NCBI GenBank assembly: GCA_020086605.1 | Contig: JACBWW010000016.1 | Coordinates: 19,580,926 to 19,644,925 of the forward strand | DNA length: 64,000 nucleotides | From: Lanius collurio | Taxonomy: Eukaryota > Chordata > Aves > Passeriformes > Laniidae | Direction: 5' to 3' | Part shown: piece after piece, positions 1 to 13,849 of the stretch | Numbering within the stretch: position 1 is the first letter of the stretch | How the letters are laid out: the number at the start of each line of letters is the position of its first letter | Made by a program: the position numbers and the translations under genes | The notes under the pieces: model-generated | Told to the model about the DNA's origin: nothing | Database searches by the model: none | What the model saw: the letters and a program-made list of their open reading frames with translations, nothing else

Positions 1-2744
1 TTCCAAGTTGTTCAGACGCTGGCACCAGGCTTATAAATAAAAGCTTTCTCTTATTGGCTAAGCTGTGGGCAGCCTATTGCAAAAGTGGATCAGGGAAGAG
101 GAGTTTAACTCCTCCCTGGGATTAAACACAAACCAGTGACAGAAGAGAAAGCAGAACACTGACATGGTCTCTCCCAGGGCACAAGGATGTGGGAATCCCC
201 ACAGAGCAGTGGATCCACTGGGGTTTGGTTTAATGTGGCTCTTGGTGAAATGAGCTCGTGTAATGTGGGTGCACACAGCAGTGTGGGTTCTAAAATTCAG
301 CCTTTATCTCCCAGATACCCAAAATCAGCTGGAAAGAGTGGGAATACGAGCTTTAGGCTCATGTATAGAGAGGAAATAACATCTGTGACAGATGTCATGG
401 GAGGAACTGGCAAGGCTTGGACATGGGCTGAACAAATCCCAGGACTGGAGAAATGGAAAGAGGCAGGCACTTCTACAGAGCCATCCATTACTCCAGTCCC
501 TCTCAGAAACTGTTTTAAAATGGGATGAAAAGCCTTTCAGAGTGATTTAAGTGGGGTGAGAAGTACAGAGCGTGGTTAGACACCTAATCTAGACTGGAGA
601 TCTAAACTTTGGACTGTGACATTTAAGTGAGATGAGCTTTGGGATTAATGAGGACACATAATCAAAAGATCCAAATAACTTTGTCTGGTACATTCCCCCA
701 GTCAGAACTGATATTTTTAGTCCAGCCACCACCAACCACTACTATGGATATTTCACACTAGTTATGAAATAAAACTGTTTAAAAATTAAATCTTTGCAGA
801 AAGAAGGCATGAAAACATTTTTGATCATTTTCATGCCAATGAGCCTGTGATGAATCACAATTTCATCACGTGGCAATAAACTCAGGTCCAAATTTTCAGA
901 ATGTGACTTTGTGCTAATATAGTAGCAATACTTTTATATTGCAGCCATTACCAAGAGATCAACTATATCCGCCAACAAGTTCTGCAGTTTTCTCTTCACC
1001 AGACCCTGTTGTATCAAATGACTAACAAAACAAAAATAGAGGTTTTCAAAAAAAGTTATGTTCTGGGGAGTGTTAAAAAGAAGAAATTATCCATTTTCCA
1101 TGGATTTTTTCCTAGCAACTTGAACAGTCTTGAAAAATATTCTTAATGTGTTCAGTAGGACATTAATACAGAAGTCAATTGCTTCCATTCAAAAGGTAAA
1201 AACAACTACAGAGAAAAGCAATTTTCAAATGCAGCAATTGTTGCAAACATTGGTTGTTTAAAAAAGAGAAAGAATATCATAGAACATTAAAAAGTGAAAG
1301 AATTCACAATAACTAACCTTAAATCAGCCTTGCAAAGCCCTAATTGCCCACTGCCTATGGTGAGAAATTCTTTTGATGGGCAAGTAAATTAGCATTAGTC
1401 TTGTCTATTAGTGTTGATCATTATGGTAAAATGCTGATGAGTGAATTTATGTCTGGACTTTTGCATTTTCATGACAACTTTCCTACATGGGGTCAAATTA
1501 AGTCACAAGTCAGGGCATGAAAGAATCCAAAATCAACTGTTGAAATTTTTTCATCTGCATAGTGATATGCATAACCCCTACAACCTTTAATGTAATAGGA
1601 AGTCCTCTAAGTGTTTTTAAATATAATAAAAGTGTTTGTGTGTAACAAGGTATATAAGTGAACATTCAACTGAAAAGATCCATGTAAGATGGACTTTGTT
1701 TCCTTTCATGGCAAACTACTCTCCAACACTACAGTCTCTGCTGAATAAAACTGCAAAGCATAAGTCAGGTGAAAGAGCTGAACAGACTTCAGAAAGGAGA
1801 GTTCCAGCTCTGTGCAAATGAGGGTAATTAATTCCTTGGCTGACTGGCAACAAAATAAAGACTGAAGAATCTCCTACAGCAGCACTGCTCTTGAAAGAAC
1901 TGCACATTTAGGACAGTATATGGTGTTGTTGAATGAAAGTGTCTACAACAATGAACCACCGTTATCAGATACTCAGTATCACACTGGAGCAGCTCTTAGC
2001 TAAAGAAATTATTATTATTAATAGTAATGAGATAATAATAGTAACGAATTCAAAGAAAACTTTTTTTTTGTGAATATTTTCAGCATTTTTTCAAGAATGT
2101 TTTTCTAATACATTGAGACACGGGTGAGATAGGTAACAGTGCTGTTAATCACTGACTTCTAATGGTCTTCAGTCAACCAGCAGTTATAGAGTTGCCTATA
2201 ACTCTAACAAAATTAACATGTTTGGAAAATTTAAGGCAAAATATATTAAACATTCCTGTGGAAGAAGCTAGAGAGGAATACAGAAGACAAGGAACATAGC
2301 CTTCTTACTACTGATTAAATATTACTATATTCTCAAGTTTGAGAGCTTATAGTCCTGAAAGCTTCATTTCCATTCTATTCACACAATGACACATTTTTAT
2401 TTTTGGCATTTGCCTAGGATAGACTTTCTGTTCATACAGGTACTCCAGTCTCAGGCAGGCACACAGCCTGGGTTTGCTGAATGACTTCTCAGAATCCCCA
2501 GGATGGTCACTTCATCTTGACAGTGTGTGATAGGATTTGTACCTGAGGGGATGTTTTCCTTAAATAAGCATTTTTCTGTATTTTCTGGAAGAAAAAGAAT
2601 CCAATCCAGAACCTGTAATAGAGATAAACTCTAGATATATGTTTCAATAGATTCACACTAGTGTGGCCATAGGGAAATACATTCAGATGCAGTGGCCAAC
2701 AGCAGGGGCTCAGTGCAACAGCAACCAAAGCAACTTCAGAATTT

Positions 2745-3170
2745 CACAAATTTGTAGATTAAAGGCCTGAGGGGATCATGGTGATGATCTAATCTAACCT
2801 TTTTTGTAATAAAAGCATGTACTAATTCTCTTTTGAATTCAAGTATGTATTTTAGGGTGAAAACATCCATCAGTTGCCACTGATGTAGAATGAACCAGTC
2901 TATAGTAAATCATTCCCACACCAATTAACCTAACAGTTATAAATAATCTCAGCTTCAACTTCCAGTTATTCTACTTATACTTTTATTTACTGAACTGAAA
3001 ATCCCATTATCAAAGTTTTGTTTTCTAATATTTTACTCATTCTTGTGGCTATTCTCCAGAGCATTTCTAATTTAGTTAGACCTTATATTTTCTTGAACTT
3101 ATATATTCAATTCATAAAGAAACTTGGTTCAATCTTGGGTTTTTTCAAGGTCCTTTTTCCTATGTCAAAG
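2745..3170 (-). mobile_element. Ancient CR1-like LINE fragment, antisense to window
   Basis: The stretch around 2766-2800 (GGGGATCATGGTGATGATCTA and the following AATCTAACC) resembles the reverse complement of the end of old CR1 elements. Further right, the pieces near 3020-3060 (TTTTACTCATTCTTGTGGCTATTCTCC) resemble the next antisense CR1 block in the same order. The copy is strongly decayed, with many gaps and a raised AT content. The boundaries are approximate and rest on remembered family patterns rather than an alignment. Confidence 0.45.
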
Positions 3171-3530
3171 TTCTTTCATCTAGATGGAGATGAACACCTG
3201 TCCCTTCCCTTATTTATTACTTGCTCAGTTCTTTACCACTGTGATCTTCCAGTGTTTTATATTTTCATTCAAATCATGTTAATGATGTCAAACACTGTAG
3301 ATCTAAAAGCTCACAAACTACCTGCCACAGAAAAAAGCTTTTCTTTGCTGGAGCCATTCAGACATTCAGATATTCAGACAAATAAATAAAAAAGATTATG
3401 TAAGTTCTATATTCAAAGATTTGACTACTACTTCCACTAACTCACATGTCAGTAAAAATTTACTTGGTGGAAAAAATTTTCAGATTGAGAGGCCGTTTCA
3501 AAGAACATGAGGGTATTTTCTTGTTAACAT

Positions 3531-3568
3531 TAAAAAAAGAAAAAAGAAAAAAAAAAAAAAAAAAAAAA
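3531..3568 (+). repeat. A-rich low-complexity tract
   Basis: Interrupted poly-A run with a few G bases, ending in an uninterrupted stretch of more than 20 A. No retrocopy or SINE body is recognisable next to it, so it is probably a simple repeat. Confidence 0.9.
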
Positions 3569-5280
3569 GGGAAACCCACAGGAGAAGTAACACTTGATTT
3601 CAAACTTCAAACCTACCAAGCTTTATTTGATCATCACCTGTGTGACTACTGTGGTACAGCAACAACAGCTGCTGCTTTACAAAATTTATATTAATATTGT
3701 TTTTTGAACATGCCAAAATATCTACTAGTCTGACATAAAGTCCAAAAAGACTTTCTAATTATTTCATTATTTTATTCTCTTTTACAATGAAATTTGGTGG
3801 GTCTAAGATATAATTTTGACCCTGAACTCTCCAGTCAGGTTTTGAGAAACACATACTTGTCATTGATGATTATACCTTATTCCCTGCCAACTAGATGATT
3901 CAGATACCTGTTATCAGAGTTTCCACACCCCTCTAGACTTGAATATATCAAAATCAGACACTGTTTCATTGGAATTGTGGCATTTTCATTCCTTTGTATC
4001 AAACCTAGTTATTTTGGCTGACACAACATAGAATTCTCATATCTTTGCCCCTTATTTTCTCCTGTCTCCATAAAAGCAGATACCTTGTTAATAAGACAAG
4101 AAGGATACAGAAAATACAATTTACATGTACCACAGGAAATGGGAATACTCATCTGGACAAGACACACAGTCTGTCCCTCTGTTTTCAAAGTGCATGAGGC
4201 ACAGCTGAAGTGAGTGCAGATGCTTTCGGGAAGGTTTTCTCTGTCAAAGATTGAAGAATGGGACTGAGGTACCATTTCCATTAACAACAAAAGAATTTTT
4301 TAATTAATTGCAAAGAACTTAGGAATGGTAGCAGTTACATTCTGTAACAAAATATGCTGAAACAATCTGAATTATCATATAAAGGTCCAAGACCTCAAAT
4401 CAGTAAGTTAATTACAAAGGACTATGCCTGGAACAAGTGTAAAATAATTTTAAACTAAACCCAAGTTTCCTGTGGTACTTAAGCACCTACATAGTAATTA
4501 AAGTTTAGCCTTAAGTGTAGGGTTCCTTTGAAAACCATGAAAATAAACTAGTAGCCTCTAGTCATTTCAGTTTAAATGCTTTAGTGATTTCTTCAGAGAA
4601 AATAACGTTGAAAAGCTTTGAACAAAGTAGATAGTTGGCATTATGACCATGTGTCATTTTACACTAAAAAACACTTTAAGAAATAAAGCCTGCTGGTACC
4701 TATTGTAAACAGACATTTATCACTTTGAAGAATGTATTAGCTAATCTTTTCAGAAAAGTGGGTAGAGTTTTAACTTGAATACAGGGCAGATTTATGCTCA
4801 GACAAAAAATATTTGGATAGGTCACTTTCTGATCAGATTTCTAATGTTTATTCAGTCCTAATGTGACTAACATATAACAACTGGTAAGGAGCTGATAGTT
4901 ATCTTTCCTATAAAGGCACAGAGTACCCAATTTTGACTACTTTTAAAAGCTACAGATAAAAACTACAATAACTAAAAGCACTCTGCAAAATATTATTGCC
5001 AATAGGTGTTAATTTTGAAAAGAACATTCTTTACAAAAACCTGGACATTATTTGATGCCTTTTGTAGGTGTTGAAAATAACTAGGTCACTTCCTTGCATT
5101 CCCAGTAGATCCTTTCTGTCCTTAAAAGTCTCCATAAACACAAGCCATCATTTTTCCTGTGCATACTGAGAAATGTGCTCGTTACAGGAGTTATATTTTG
5201 ATCAGGCAGAAGGGGAATGAAGCTCAGTTGTGATTCACTATCGACAAAAATCTTCTCCTGAGTGCAAACTAATCTAAATG

Positions 5281-5385
5281 CTACATATATATCTTTCCTT
5301 TCTATATATATATCAGCAATTAGCATATATATGGGCATATACTCTATATATTAGTGTGTATATTAGTACATATACATAGTAATTC
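5281..5385 (+). repeat. Imperfect TA-rich low-complexity stretch
   Basis: Several short runs of TATATA are interleaved with GCATATATATGGGC-like sequence. It appears to be a decayed dinucleotide repeat rather than a functional element. Confidence 0.6.
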
Positions 5386-8300
5386 ATAGTTAAAGGTATC
5401 TTTTATAATGTATAACTGTAACACCTTTATTGAAGCATTTCTTAGAGTCTATCATGCTAGCTACTGTGCTTGTAATGTGCCTATCTTCTAATTAACTCTC
5501 TTGGGATTTCATCATTTGTACACAATCCCACCACACAAAACCCTTCAATAAGAAGTGTACATCTTCTTCAAAATAACCTTACCTTGAACTTAGAGTTTAA
5601 CCTTAAATTTTCTTATCAAATTATCTTTACAAAAATATTTTGTCCCGCATAACATTAGAACATGAAAAAATAATATTCAAGGGGAAAAAATTGCATAATG
5701 AAGAATTTAGATAATTACACAAAAGTGAGCATAATATGAGACAAGTTGTATATATTAACATTTTCTGCTCCCATTGCTCTGAAATATTCTTATTGATGGA
5801 AAGCATTATGTAATTACACTTATTTAGCAATTGTAGGCTGATTTGAAATTCAGGCAGTTCAGTAAAAATATAACAAATAGGACACTACACAGGTAACCAA
5901 AGAGTAAATATACTTCAACTTCCCCACTATTCAAAAATAGACTGCCAAAAGCTGCAGGGAAAAAAGGCATGTCAATTAATTAGTTCAATCCACACTCAGT
6001 TGCGCTGATCTCAAACACCTGAGATCACAAAAATGACCCATCTAACAGTTTCAGCTCTCCAAAGAAGAGATTGGTGTGTGAGTTAAGAACACGTTGTTCT
6101 ACTGGATTAATATGAAATTATGTGGTTGGTCTGAAACATTAAGAAATTCTACAGATTTTGCTTCCTTTTTTATTTTAGGGAAAGTATTCCATCAAAGTAT
6201 TGAGGTAATTTTGCGGGGTGTTTCTTGTCCTAGGTATATGTCTGAAAAGAAATAGTAGATTTAAGCTTCAAAAATAAACTGGATACACTGGGTTATTTTT
6301 AAAAAGTTTTTGACCTTTTGGGGAATCACCAACACACTTCTGTAAAAACATCTGCCCATGTAAGCTAGTTTATAACCAAAGTGGTTTAGGTTCATATTCT
6401 CAGAAACAGACAAAGCACTTAGGCAGACTTAGGTGGGTAAGACCACATTTAAATCCAAAATTCAAGTCAGAGGCATTACAAGCTGCTGAAACTTGGTAAA
6501 CTCTCCTCTTTGGCTGAAAAGTTCTGTAGGCACCTGAATATTCCCAAGGTATAAAATCCCAGGACTGTTTTGCCCAAGCATTTGGATATCCAGCTCTATT
6601 CCAAGTACTGTGGGATCAGAAACCAGATTAAATTGTACCTAAAATCTCTGCATGGACTCCTCTACAGGATTCAGAGAGAGCATCAGGCCTTTGTTACAGG
6701 GGCCTTAATTTTGAACTGTAATTAAATATTAAGGAGGTAATGTCAGCAATTTCTGTTATAATACCTGCTAAACATTCAACCAGAAAGGAGGCGCCTGAGG
6801 TCCCTGAGGAGCCTGAAAAGATGCAAATCCACCTTTCACCTGCTACAGAGAACAGCAAGAGCACATTTCCTCAGAGCTGGGGAAGCAGGAACCACTGTCC
6901 TGGTGGTGAGTTTCTAAGACTCTGAATTCCAGTAGCTCCTCCCAAAATTATTACCTTTTGCTCAGTGATGTAGACCTGTCCTTTGTCATGTTTGAAGTCT
7001 GGCTATGGTTCTGCAGATATTATGGGCCACTTATAGCCTATTTCTAGTGAATTCCTGTTCTTACACTTGCAAATCTGCCAACCCACCCTTAGGATACCCC
7101 TGGCACCACAGGCTCCTTGAAGGCTGACATGGTAAACCTGGAAATTTAGCACTGAAAGTGGATTCTACTATTCCTACTATTCCTATTTTTTTACAATAAA
7201 TGTTTGAGAATTACTAATTCTTTAGTCTGAAAACAAAAGTTTTTAAACTACGTGCTTGTACCACATCACAAGGATCACATTATATGGTCTTTTCTAAAGT
7301 TCTCAGGGGCTGGGAACAAAGAAAGACAAATAGTTTTCATTTACTTCTCCTGAGGATTTGTGGATTTTGTTTGCTTGTTTGGTTAGGGTTTATATATCAT
7401 ACTTACAAGAAGTGAACAACACCCCAAGCCTCAGAAGCTCTGGGTACTGTTCTCACACATAACTCAGTGCTGTACAAACATATTTGGAGCTAATATGACC
7501 ATAGTTCTTCTACTAACCAAACTAATTAAGTTAGAGTTATATCACTGGCTTATGCAGACAAACCTCAGAAGGCAAAAGATGTGCAGAATAGAATAAATAA
7601 GTGATTAACTTGCAACAGAGTATATTTTGCTTTTAAGCTAAAGCGATTTTTTTTTAATGAAGAGTTTCTGCCTCCTTTTGTGTGGTTGGCATCTCAATAG
7701 CAAAACAGATTTTTAATTTTTTTTTATTTTTTTATTGATACTTTATAGCAAAACTTCTTTCAGAGTGATACAGTCAGATTCAGGCAAGAATGTATTGGGT
7801 GAAATTTATCCTTGCTTATATTTTGATGAATAAAGGGTTTTCTTATTTAAGATTCTAGATCAAACTGTTCTACTTGAAATCATAAATAGAGCAAACCTAG
7901 TAATTAAATTTTACAGTGACATGAAATGAAAAATTCAACAATAACTAATTGCACTAATATTTAAATAGGTATTAGCTTTCAATCATTAATTAAGCTTGTT
8001 TTGTATCAGTTTTGCAATTAACAAAACTTCAGTTTGTTTTCACTTTCAAAAAGTAACAGCTAAAATAAATTGTTAGAATTTAAAAATCAAATTCTCTCAT
8101 TCTCCTAATGAATCACACCTCATGTTTAGCAGTCTTTATTCCAGAACTAATTATGTGGTGCACACAAGCATTCCTAAGATAAATGTTTATTACAGAAATG
8201 ATAACATGACTGCAACATAATGGCAATATCATGATGCAATTACAATGAATCTCTGTAATCCGTGAAGTGTTTTGAGATCCTCAGATATGCAGTACACTTC

Positions 8301-9269
8301 AGATACACCGTGTTTTGTTGTCTTATTTATCCAGGCAAAGCAGAAATCTAAATTCCTCATATTATTTTGCTACTGTTGTGTACTGCTGATATTATCCTCA
8401 TGTTTGGGAGTTTCAGGCCTTGATCAGGTGCTGGCTTTTTTCCTAGATGGTGTCCAAAATCAGAGGGAAGAAATGGTGTTGGTTGAAGGAGTTTTAAGCA
8501 TTAAGATCAAGGCAGACACGTGGGAAAGCAGAAGAAAACAATAAAGGTTTTGGTCAGCCCCAACCACTGTGGCCATACACAGCAGTTTGGTCACATTGCT
8601 TCATCCTTTGTGCAAGGGGGAAAAACGTTTTTACAAAAGAAGAAAACAGAATAATGGACTATTTTCATGACTGTAACCACAATGCAGTAAACCAAATAAT
8701 GACCCCAATTCACACACCTTCATGTATTGCAGTGTGAAGTTTGAGGCAGTTGTCTGTGGAATCAAAACTTTTCTTTCTTCTTAAAAATATTTGCCATGTA
8801 TGAACCTCTGAGATTTTAACAGAATTTAGATGTTCCCTGGGAGAATCTTCCTTTATTTTTTTTAAATTCTTTCCTGGAGTTTTCTTTATTTCAAAATAAA
8901 TGTCTTCCCAACTGTAAACATGATTTTCCCCTTTGCATTTAAGTCAGCACTATATCTTTCCCATTCTTGTCTCTATATATAATTAATACTGAATTTATTA
9001 TTTCTTTTTGGCATTTACAAAAGAAATGTAACTATAATAAGCCATTTGTGACTTCATCTGCAGGCTTTTGGTATTCAAATTGTCCCTTTGCTCTCTTCTG
9101 TGGCACTTTTTCATTTCACCCATTACATCTGGAAACCCTTCCTTGGCTAGGTCCTCTTTTCTCACTAATTGGATACTTTCCAGAGACAAAAAAAAAAAGC
9201 TTAAAAAATATTCCCAAAATATCTCTCCAAAGCTAAATAAAGATCAAAAAACTTAACTAAAGTGTGGGT

Positions 9270-9296
9270 AAAAAAAAAAAAAAAACAAACAAAAAC
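9270..9296 (+). repeat. Poly-A run with CAAA tail
   Basis: About 16 A followed by CAAACAAAAACC. No adjoining retrotransposon body could be recognised. Confidence 0.85.
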
Positions 9297-11839
9297 CACT
9301 CAGATTTTCCTGCACTTTATTACCATCCAATCTGTATTCTGGATACTTTGAATTTAAATTCTCTAAGAAAGGAACCTTCATCTCCATGTTCTCTGCAAAG
9401 CACTGGGCACACCTGTGGTGTTAAATGAATAGTTATAATGGATACATGGGTGAATAGCATTAAATGGCAGTGGGCACAAAGATATTCACTGGATCACCTG
9501 TTTTGACCAGCCTGATTAATGTGGTAATTGTGCATGCATTATTTAGTGCACAGACCTTCCTCAGTGACAAAAGCCATATTGTGAGTGGCCCCTAGTTCCA
9601 TCCTGGTAATTTCACTCACATGCAACAACTTCCAGTTGTCCCACATTAAAAACAGAAAATAAACCATGCTATGTCGTGGCAAGTGACAAAGGAATTATTA
9701 GGCAAAAAGACAGAAAATAATTGCACTCATTTTTAATTCTATCTTTTATCATTTTTGAAGGGGACCAAATTTAGTATCCTCTCTTTCCAAAACCTTTGGC
9801 CTCCTAACAAGCTTAATTGGTCTCTGTTCATTTCTTACTCAGATCATTTATAAACTGCCTCCATGGTCCCTGCTGCCTTTTCAAAGCAGCATATGGTCCC
9901 TCCATTCATGAGAGTCACAATTTCTATTAGTGAGTAAAGGAGAAAAAAAATGTTAATGTCATATTCAGACTGCAGCACAAAAAGCCTGGAACAAAATTTG
10001 GGACTCAAGAATGAAGGTGTCAATAGAGACAATAACTCAGAAATATCATCCACCCTGGAGGTACTTCATAAACTTCTACAATACTCAGTATAGTTATTAG
10101 GCTACATTCTAAGAGAAATTCAGGTTTAAATACACTGCAATAAACATCTGTTGCATATGTTGTTCGAACCACAAAGATTGTCTTTCTTGTGCTTTTACAT
10201 GTGATTAAAAAAATAATGCTGCAGTTTCTTACATTTAAATCAAGCCAAGATCAATTAGTTAAGTAGAATGTCTCAGTATTGAACGGATTAACTCACAAAA
10301 TACAAAAGAAAAGAAAAAAAGAGTTCAAACACAGAGAGTTAGTGTGCCATCCTAAAAGACTAAATATCACAATTAAAAGACAAAAATACAAGTGACCATT
10401 ATCTTTAGCCCTTGCTTTTATAAACTGTGCTACCTGAGGGATGTGTTTTATAAACTAATCAAATGTGATGTTAATTTGAATTTCAACTATGCCTAAAAAC
10501 ATTTCCACAGCTATAGGAATGAAGGCTGAGGTCATAGGTTCTAATTTCTTTCAGTGGTTAGCAACAGGTATGGCCGAGTGTTATTCCAAATATATTTTAA
10601 ATTCTTCCAATATTCATGACTAATTTCAATCTTTCAAAAATAAATATACATTCTCTCAAACTTAGGAATACTCATGGTTTAATGTTATTTTATCCAATCT
10701 ACTGGCATTTTTTAAGTTACCATCAAAAACAAATATATTTTTAACTTCTCTTTTTGTTGGTAGATTTTTATTTCCTTTTTTTTGATAGTTAATCTATTTA
10801 GTTTCACTCTGCTAGCCAGCTTGGATGAAAGGTTAACACATTGCTAATTGAGATATACTGGGTATTACTTTGAAGAGCAGAGGCAGCTTTTATGGATGGT
10901 GATATGAATTCAATAAAGCTGAATTAGCATGAAATAAGGCTAATTTAGTGCCTGCATACTTATCAATTGATTTCAAATTTTCTTCTTTAATGTTTATTTT
11001 TTCCATTCAGGAAAGTAACTATTTGTTATACAGGTCATTAACTTGTTTCAGTTCAGTAAAAGCACCAGAGTTTTGTCAGCTTCAGAACTGTGTATTAAAG
11101 TCTGTCTGTTCTCACCACATCTCACCCTCATTCTCACCACGTGACCATTCCTACTGATTCCAAACTAGACTGACCCTACAGCTGGATTTTGTCTTGAAAT
11201 CCCTTGAATTATTATGTTTGAAGTGTAGTTTCTATCTGTTGACAATATATAAGAAAGAACTGGTTAAAGTATAAAAAGAAACCAACTCTGTAATTATCTC
11301 TGTTTAGGATATATACAAAGAGCACATCATAATTAAGTTTCTTGACCTGTTTTAAGAATGACAAAATCCAGCTCTGTGATTTTAAGAGATGCAGTAGATT
11401 TGTGTAGGGTAAGAATCTACTACTAAATAGTTCACAAGAAAAGAGAAACCTTCCAGATATGGATACAGTTCTTATTTCTCAGTAATTTTACACAGGACAA
11501 ATTTGTTTCATACAATAAAAATTATAATAGAAACATAAATTTTAATATAATAGGCCATATTTCAACAAATTCAATTTGCATTACCTCAGTGGTGGTGGTT
11601 ATTTATTACAGTGTATATACACATAATCTTGATGTTTTGAAGGTGACTCAGAGTGGCTGAGTGAGTGAGCCAGGGACAGTCAGGGAAAGCATTTACTCAG
11701 CATCTAGAGCACATATTACAAGCTCAGCTTTGCATGAAGGGCAATTTGGACTATGAAGAAGCAGCAAAAGGAATCAAGGACAACTGTAGTTTAATACTTT
11801 CGATCTCATCACCTGAGAGCAAAATCCCATTTTTAAAGG

Positions 11840-11852
11840 AAAAAAAAAAAAA
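11840..11852 (+). repeat. Short poly-A run
   Basis: An almost pure A homopolymer in the intron. There is no sign that it marks a retrocopy. Confidence 0.8.
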
Positions 11853-12068
11853 GAAATATAAAAACCTAGTTCACAAAAATAGTTCAAGTACAGCCCTGAG
11901 AATTAACCACAATGAAAGTGTGTATATCATTGCATAGTTAAAAACATAACAGCTGCATTTTTCTTAAAATTATTTAAAGGCTTATAGATTCGTTTCATAA
12001 TTTTTCTCTTTTTCCTTTTTTCCCTTTTCCCTTTAATAGAAAGCAATTAGATTTTATGCCACTGCCAC

Positions 12069-12071
<3 letters not shown>

Positions 12072-12122
<51 letters not shown>
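12072..12122 (+). repeat. (TA)n microsatellite, about 25 units
   Basis: 51 bases of uninterrupted alternating A and T. This is a perfect dinucleotide array and likely to vary in length between individuals. It can extrude as a cruciform, and the repeat number may be misassembled. Confidence 0.97.
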
Positions 12123-12123
<1 letters not shown>

Positions 12124-13849
12124 CCTGAAGCAGTGGGGAAGAGCAAAGGAGACAGAGAATTAAAATGATCTAAAATCAAAGAGAAAGAGACAAAGGAAAA
12201 GAGGAGTTTGAATCTAGAAGGACTGATTGAAGATGAGTCCTGCAAATAGAGAGAAAGAAAAAGAAATAGGCATAAGAAGCTGAAAGTAAAGACACAGATG
12301 TCACTCTGAGTTGGATACACATTTCTTACAGAATACTTTAAACAGAACTCATATTTCTGGCAAAGAGGCCTCCTAGAAGACAATTAAAAAAAAAAATAAT
12401 CCATGCAATAGCAACATATTTACCCAAGAAAAGTGTTCCCCAAATTTGATTCATTTTTAGTGGCAGTTAAAAAGTAATATATCATGTTTACTCATAATTA
12501 TAGGTTGTACTTTTTCCTTGTTTAACACTGAAAGTAAACTGACTTAAATTAACTCTTAGAGATTTATCCATTAATAATTTTGTCCCAGTCTCCTTGCTCT
12601 GCCTGATACTGCTGATTTACTCAGCTGCAACACTGACACTCTCATTTGTAATGCCTTGGCAGTAAGGCCCATTTAAATCAATAGATATACATGTATGTAC
12701 TCAAACTTCATCTTCCTGCCAACAGCCTTAATTTAGATGCCCACAGTCATAAGGATTTTATAGTCTAGTCTGTTCCTTTCATGTTATATGCAGCCAACTT
12801 CCAGGAAGTTGTTAATTTTATTAAAAGCCCCATCAGAATTTAGGCATTTTACATCCTTACAGTTTTTATCTCAAATCTAATCAGAGACAAGCAGTACTAA
12901 CAGTTCCAAATTGGAGGTGCTTGTGAAAAATAAATAATAAGTAAAAGAATGTAACTTTACAAATATTAATAGCAATATCTATGATTCATGTATTATTTTA
13001 CATGCATGCCTACAGTATTTACAGAATACAGTATGTACTACTGCCTTCTTTTACTAATTAGTGAAACTGGAGTAAATTTTTGGATAGCCCTGGAAAGAGG
13101 AAAAAGAAGCAATCTGAGCACACAATTCCCTTATTCCCAACTTCTGGGCTCACATGGCAAGTACCATTATTTTCAAGACATAATTATGCTTTGATTGTCT
13201 CAAAGCTGATTACACATCATGATTTTCAGACCTAGAAACTAGCAAATGAAGTTTTTGACCAAATAGGATGGAGTCCAACCAGGATGAAGCATATCCTGGC
13301 CTTTATGCAGTAAAGCACACTCATCCCTTCCAACAAGACTTACACTGATGATGGGCACACACAGTTGGGCGTGAGCTGATACTCAATGCACAGTTTAGCA
13401 GCACTCCTTCCAAACTATCCTAATCCTGGAACTTAGTTCTTATCTCAAAAGCAAGTTGTTTAATTCAACTGCTTGGGTAAATCAGGTTTCCACCTGTGAA
13501 TTAAGGTTTATAAACTAATCCCTATTATTATCATTTATCAAAAGAAGTGTGTGAAATGATGCTAATTTGAATGCAAGTATGGTTGCACTATCTTTTTTGT
13601 ACATATTTCATGGTGAATATTTTACATTGTTCTATATGCAAGCCAATTCTAATGCAAACTATTTAATTTCCCCCAGGTAATGAGAAGGTAAAGGAGGTAA
13701 TCAAGATGTAAATCTAGATTCTGCTGTTTTCCAGCTAGCACAAATGTAACATGAATTAAAGTTTGATTTACCAAGGAAACAGGCATAGTTCTAAGGCAAA
13801 TGGCCTCAGATGTCATTTCCTTCATCCCACCACCATACAAAATACTTTG

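Noticed and set aside
3018..3389. 123-codon hydrophobic open frame on the plus strand
   Set aside because: The hydrophobicity comes from T-rich codons (F, L, I). It overlaps an ancient LINE-like stretch on the other strand.
12069..12122. TATA-box promoter
   Set aside because: It is a pure (TA)n microsatellite with no transcription start or gene next to it.
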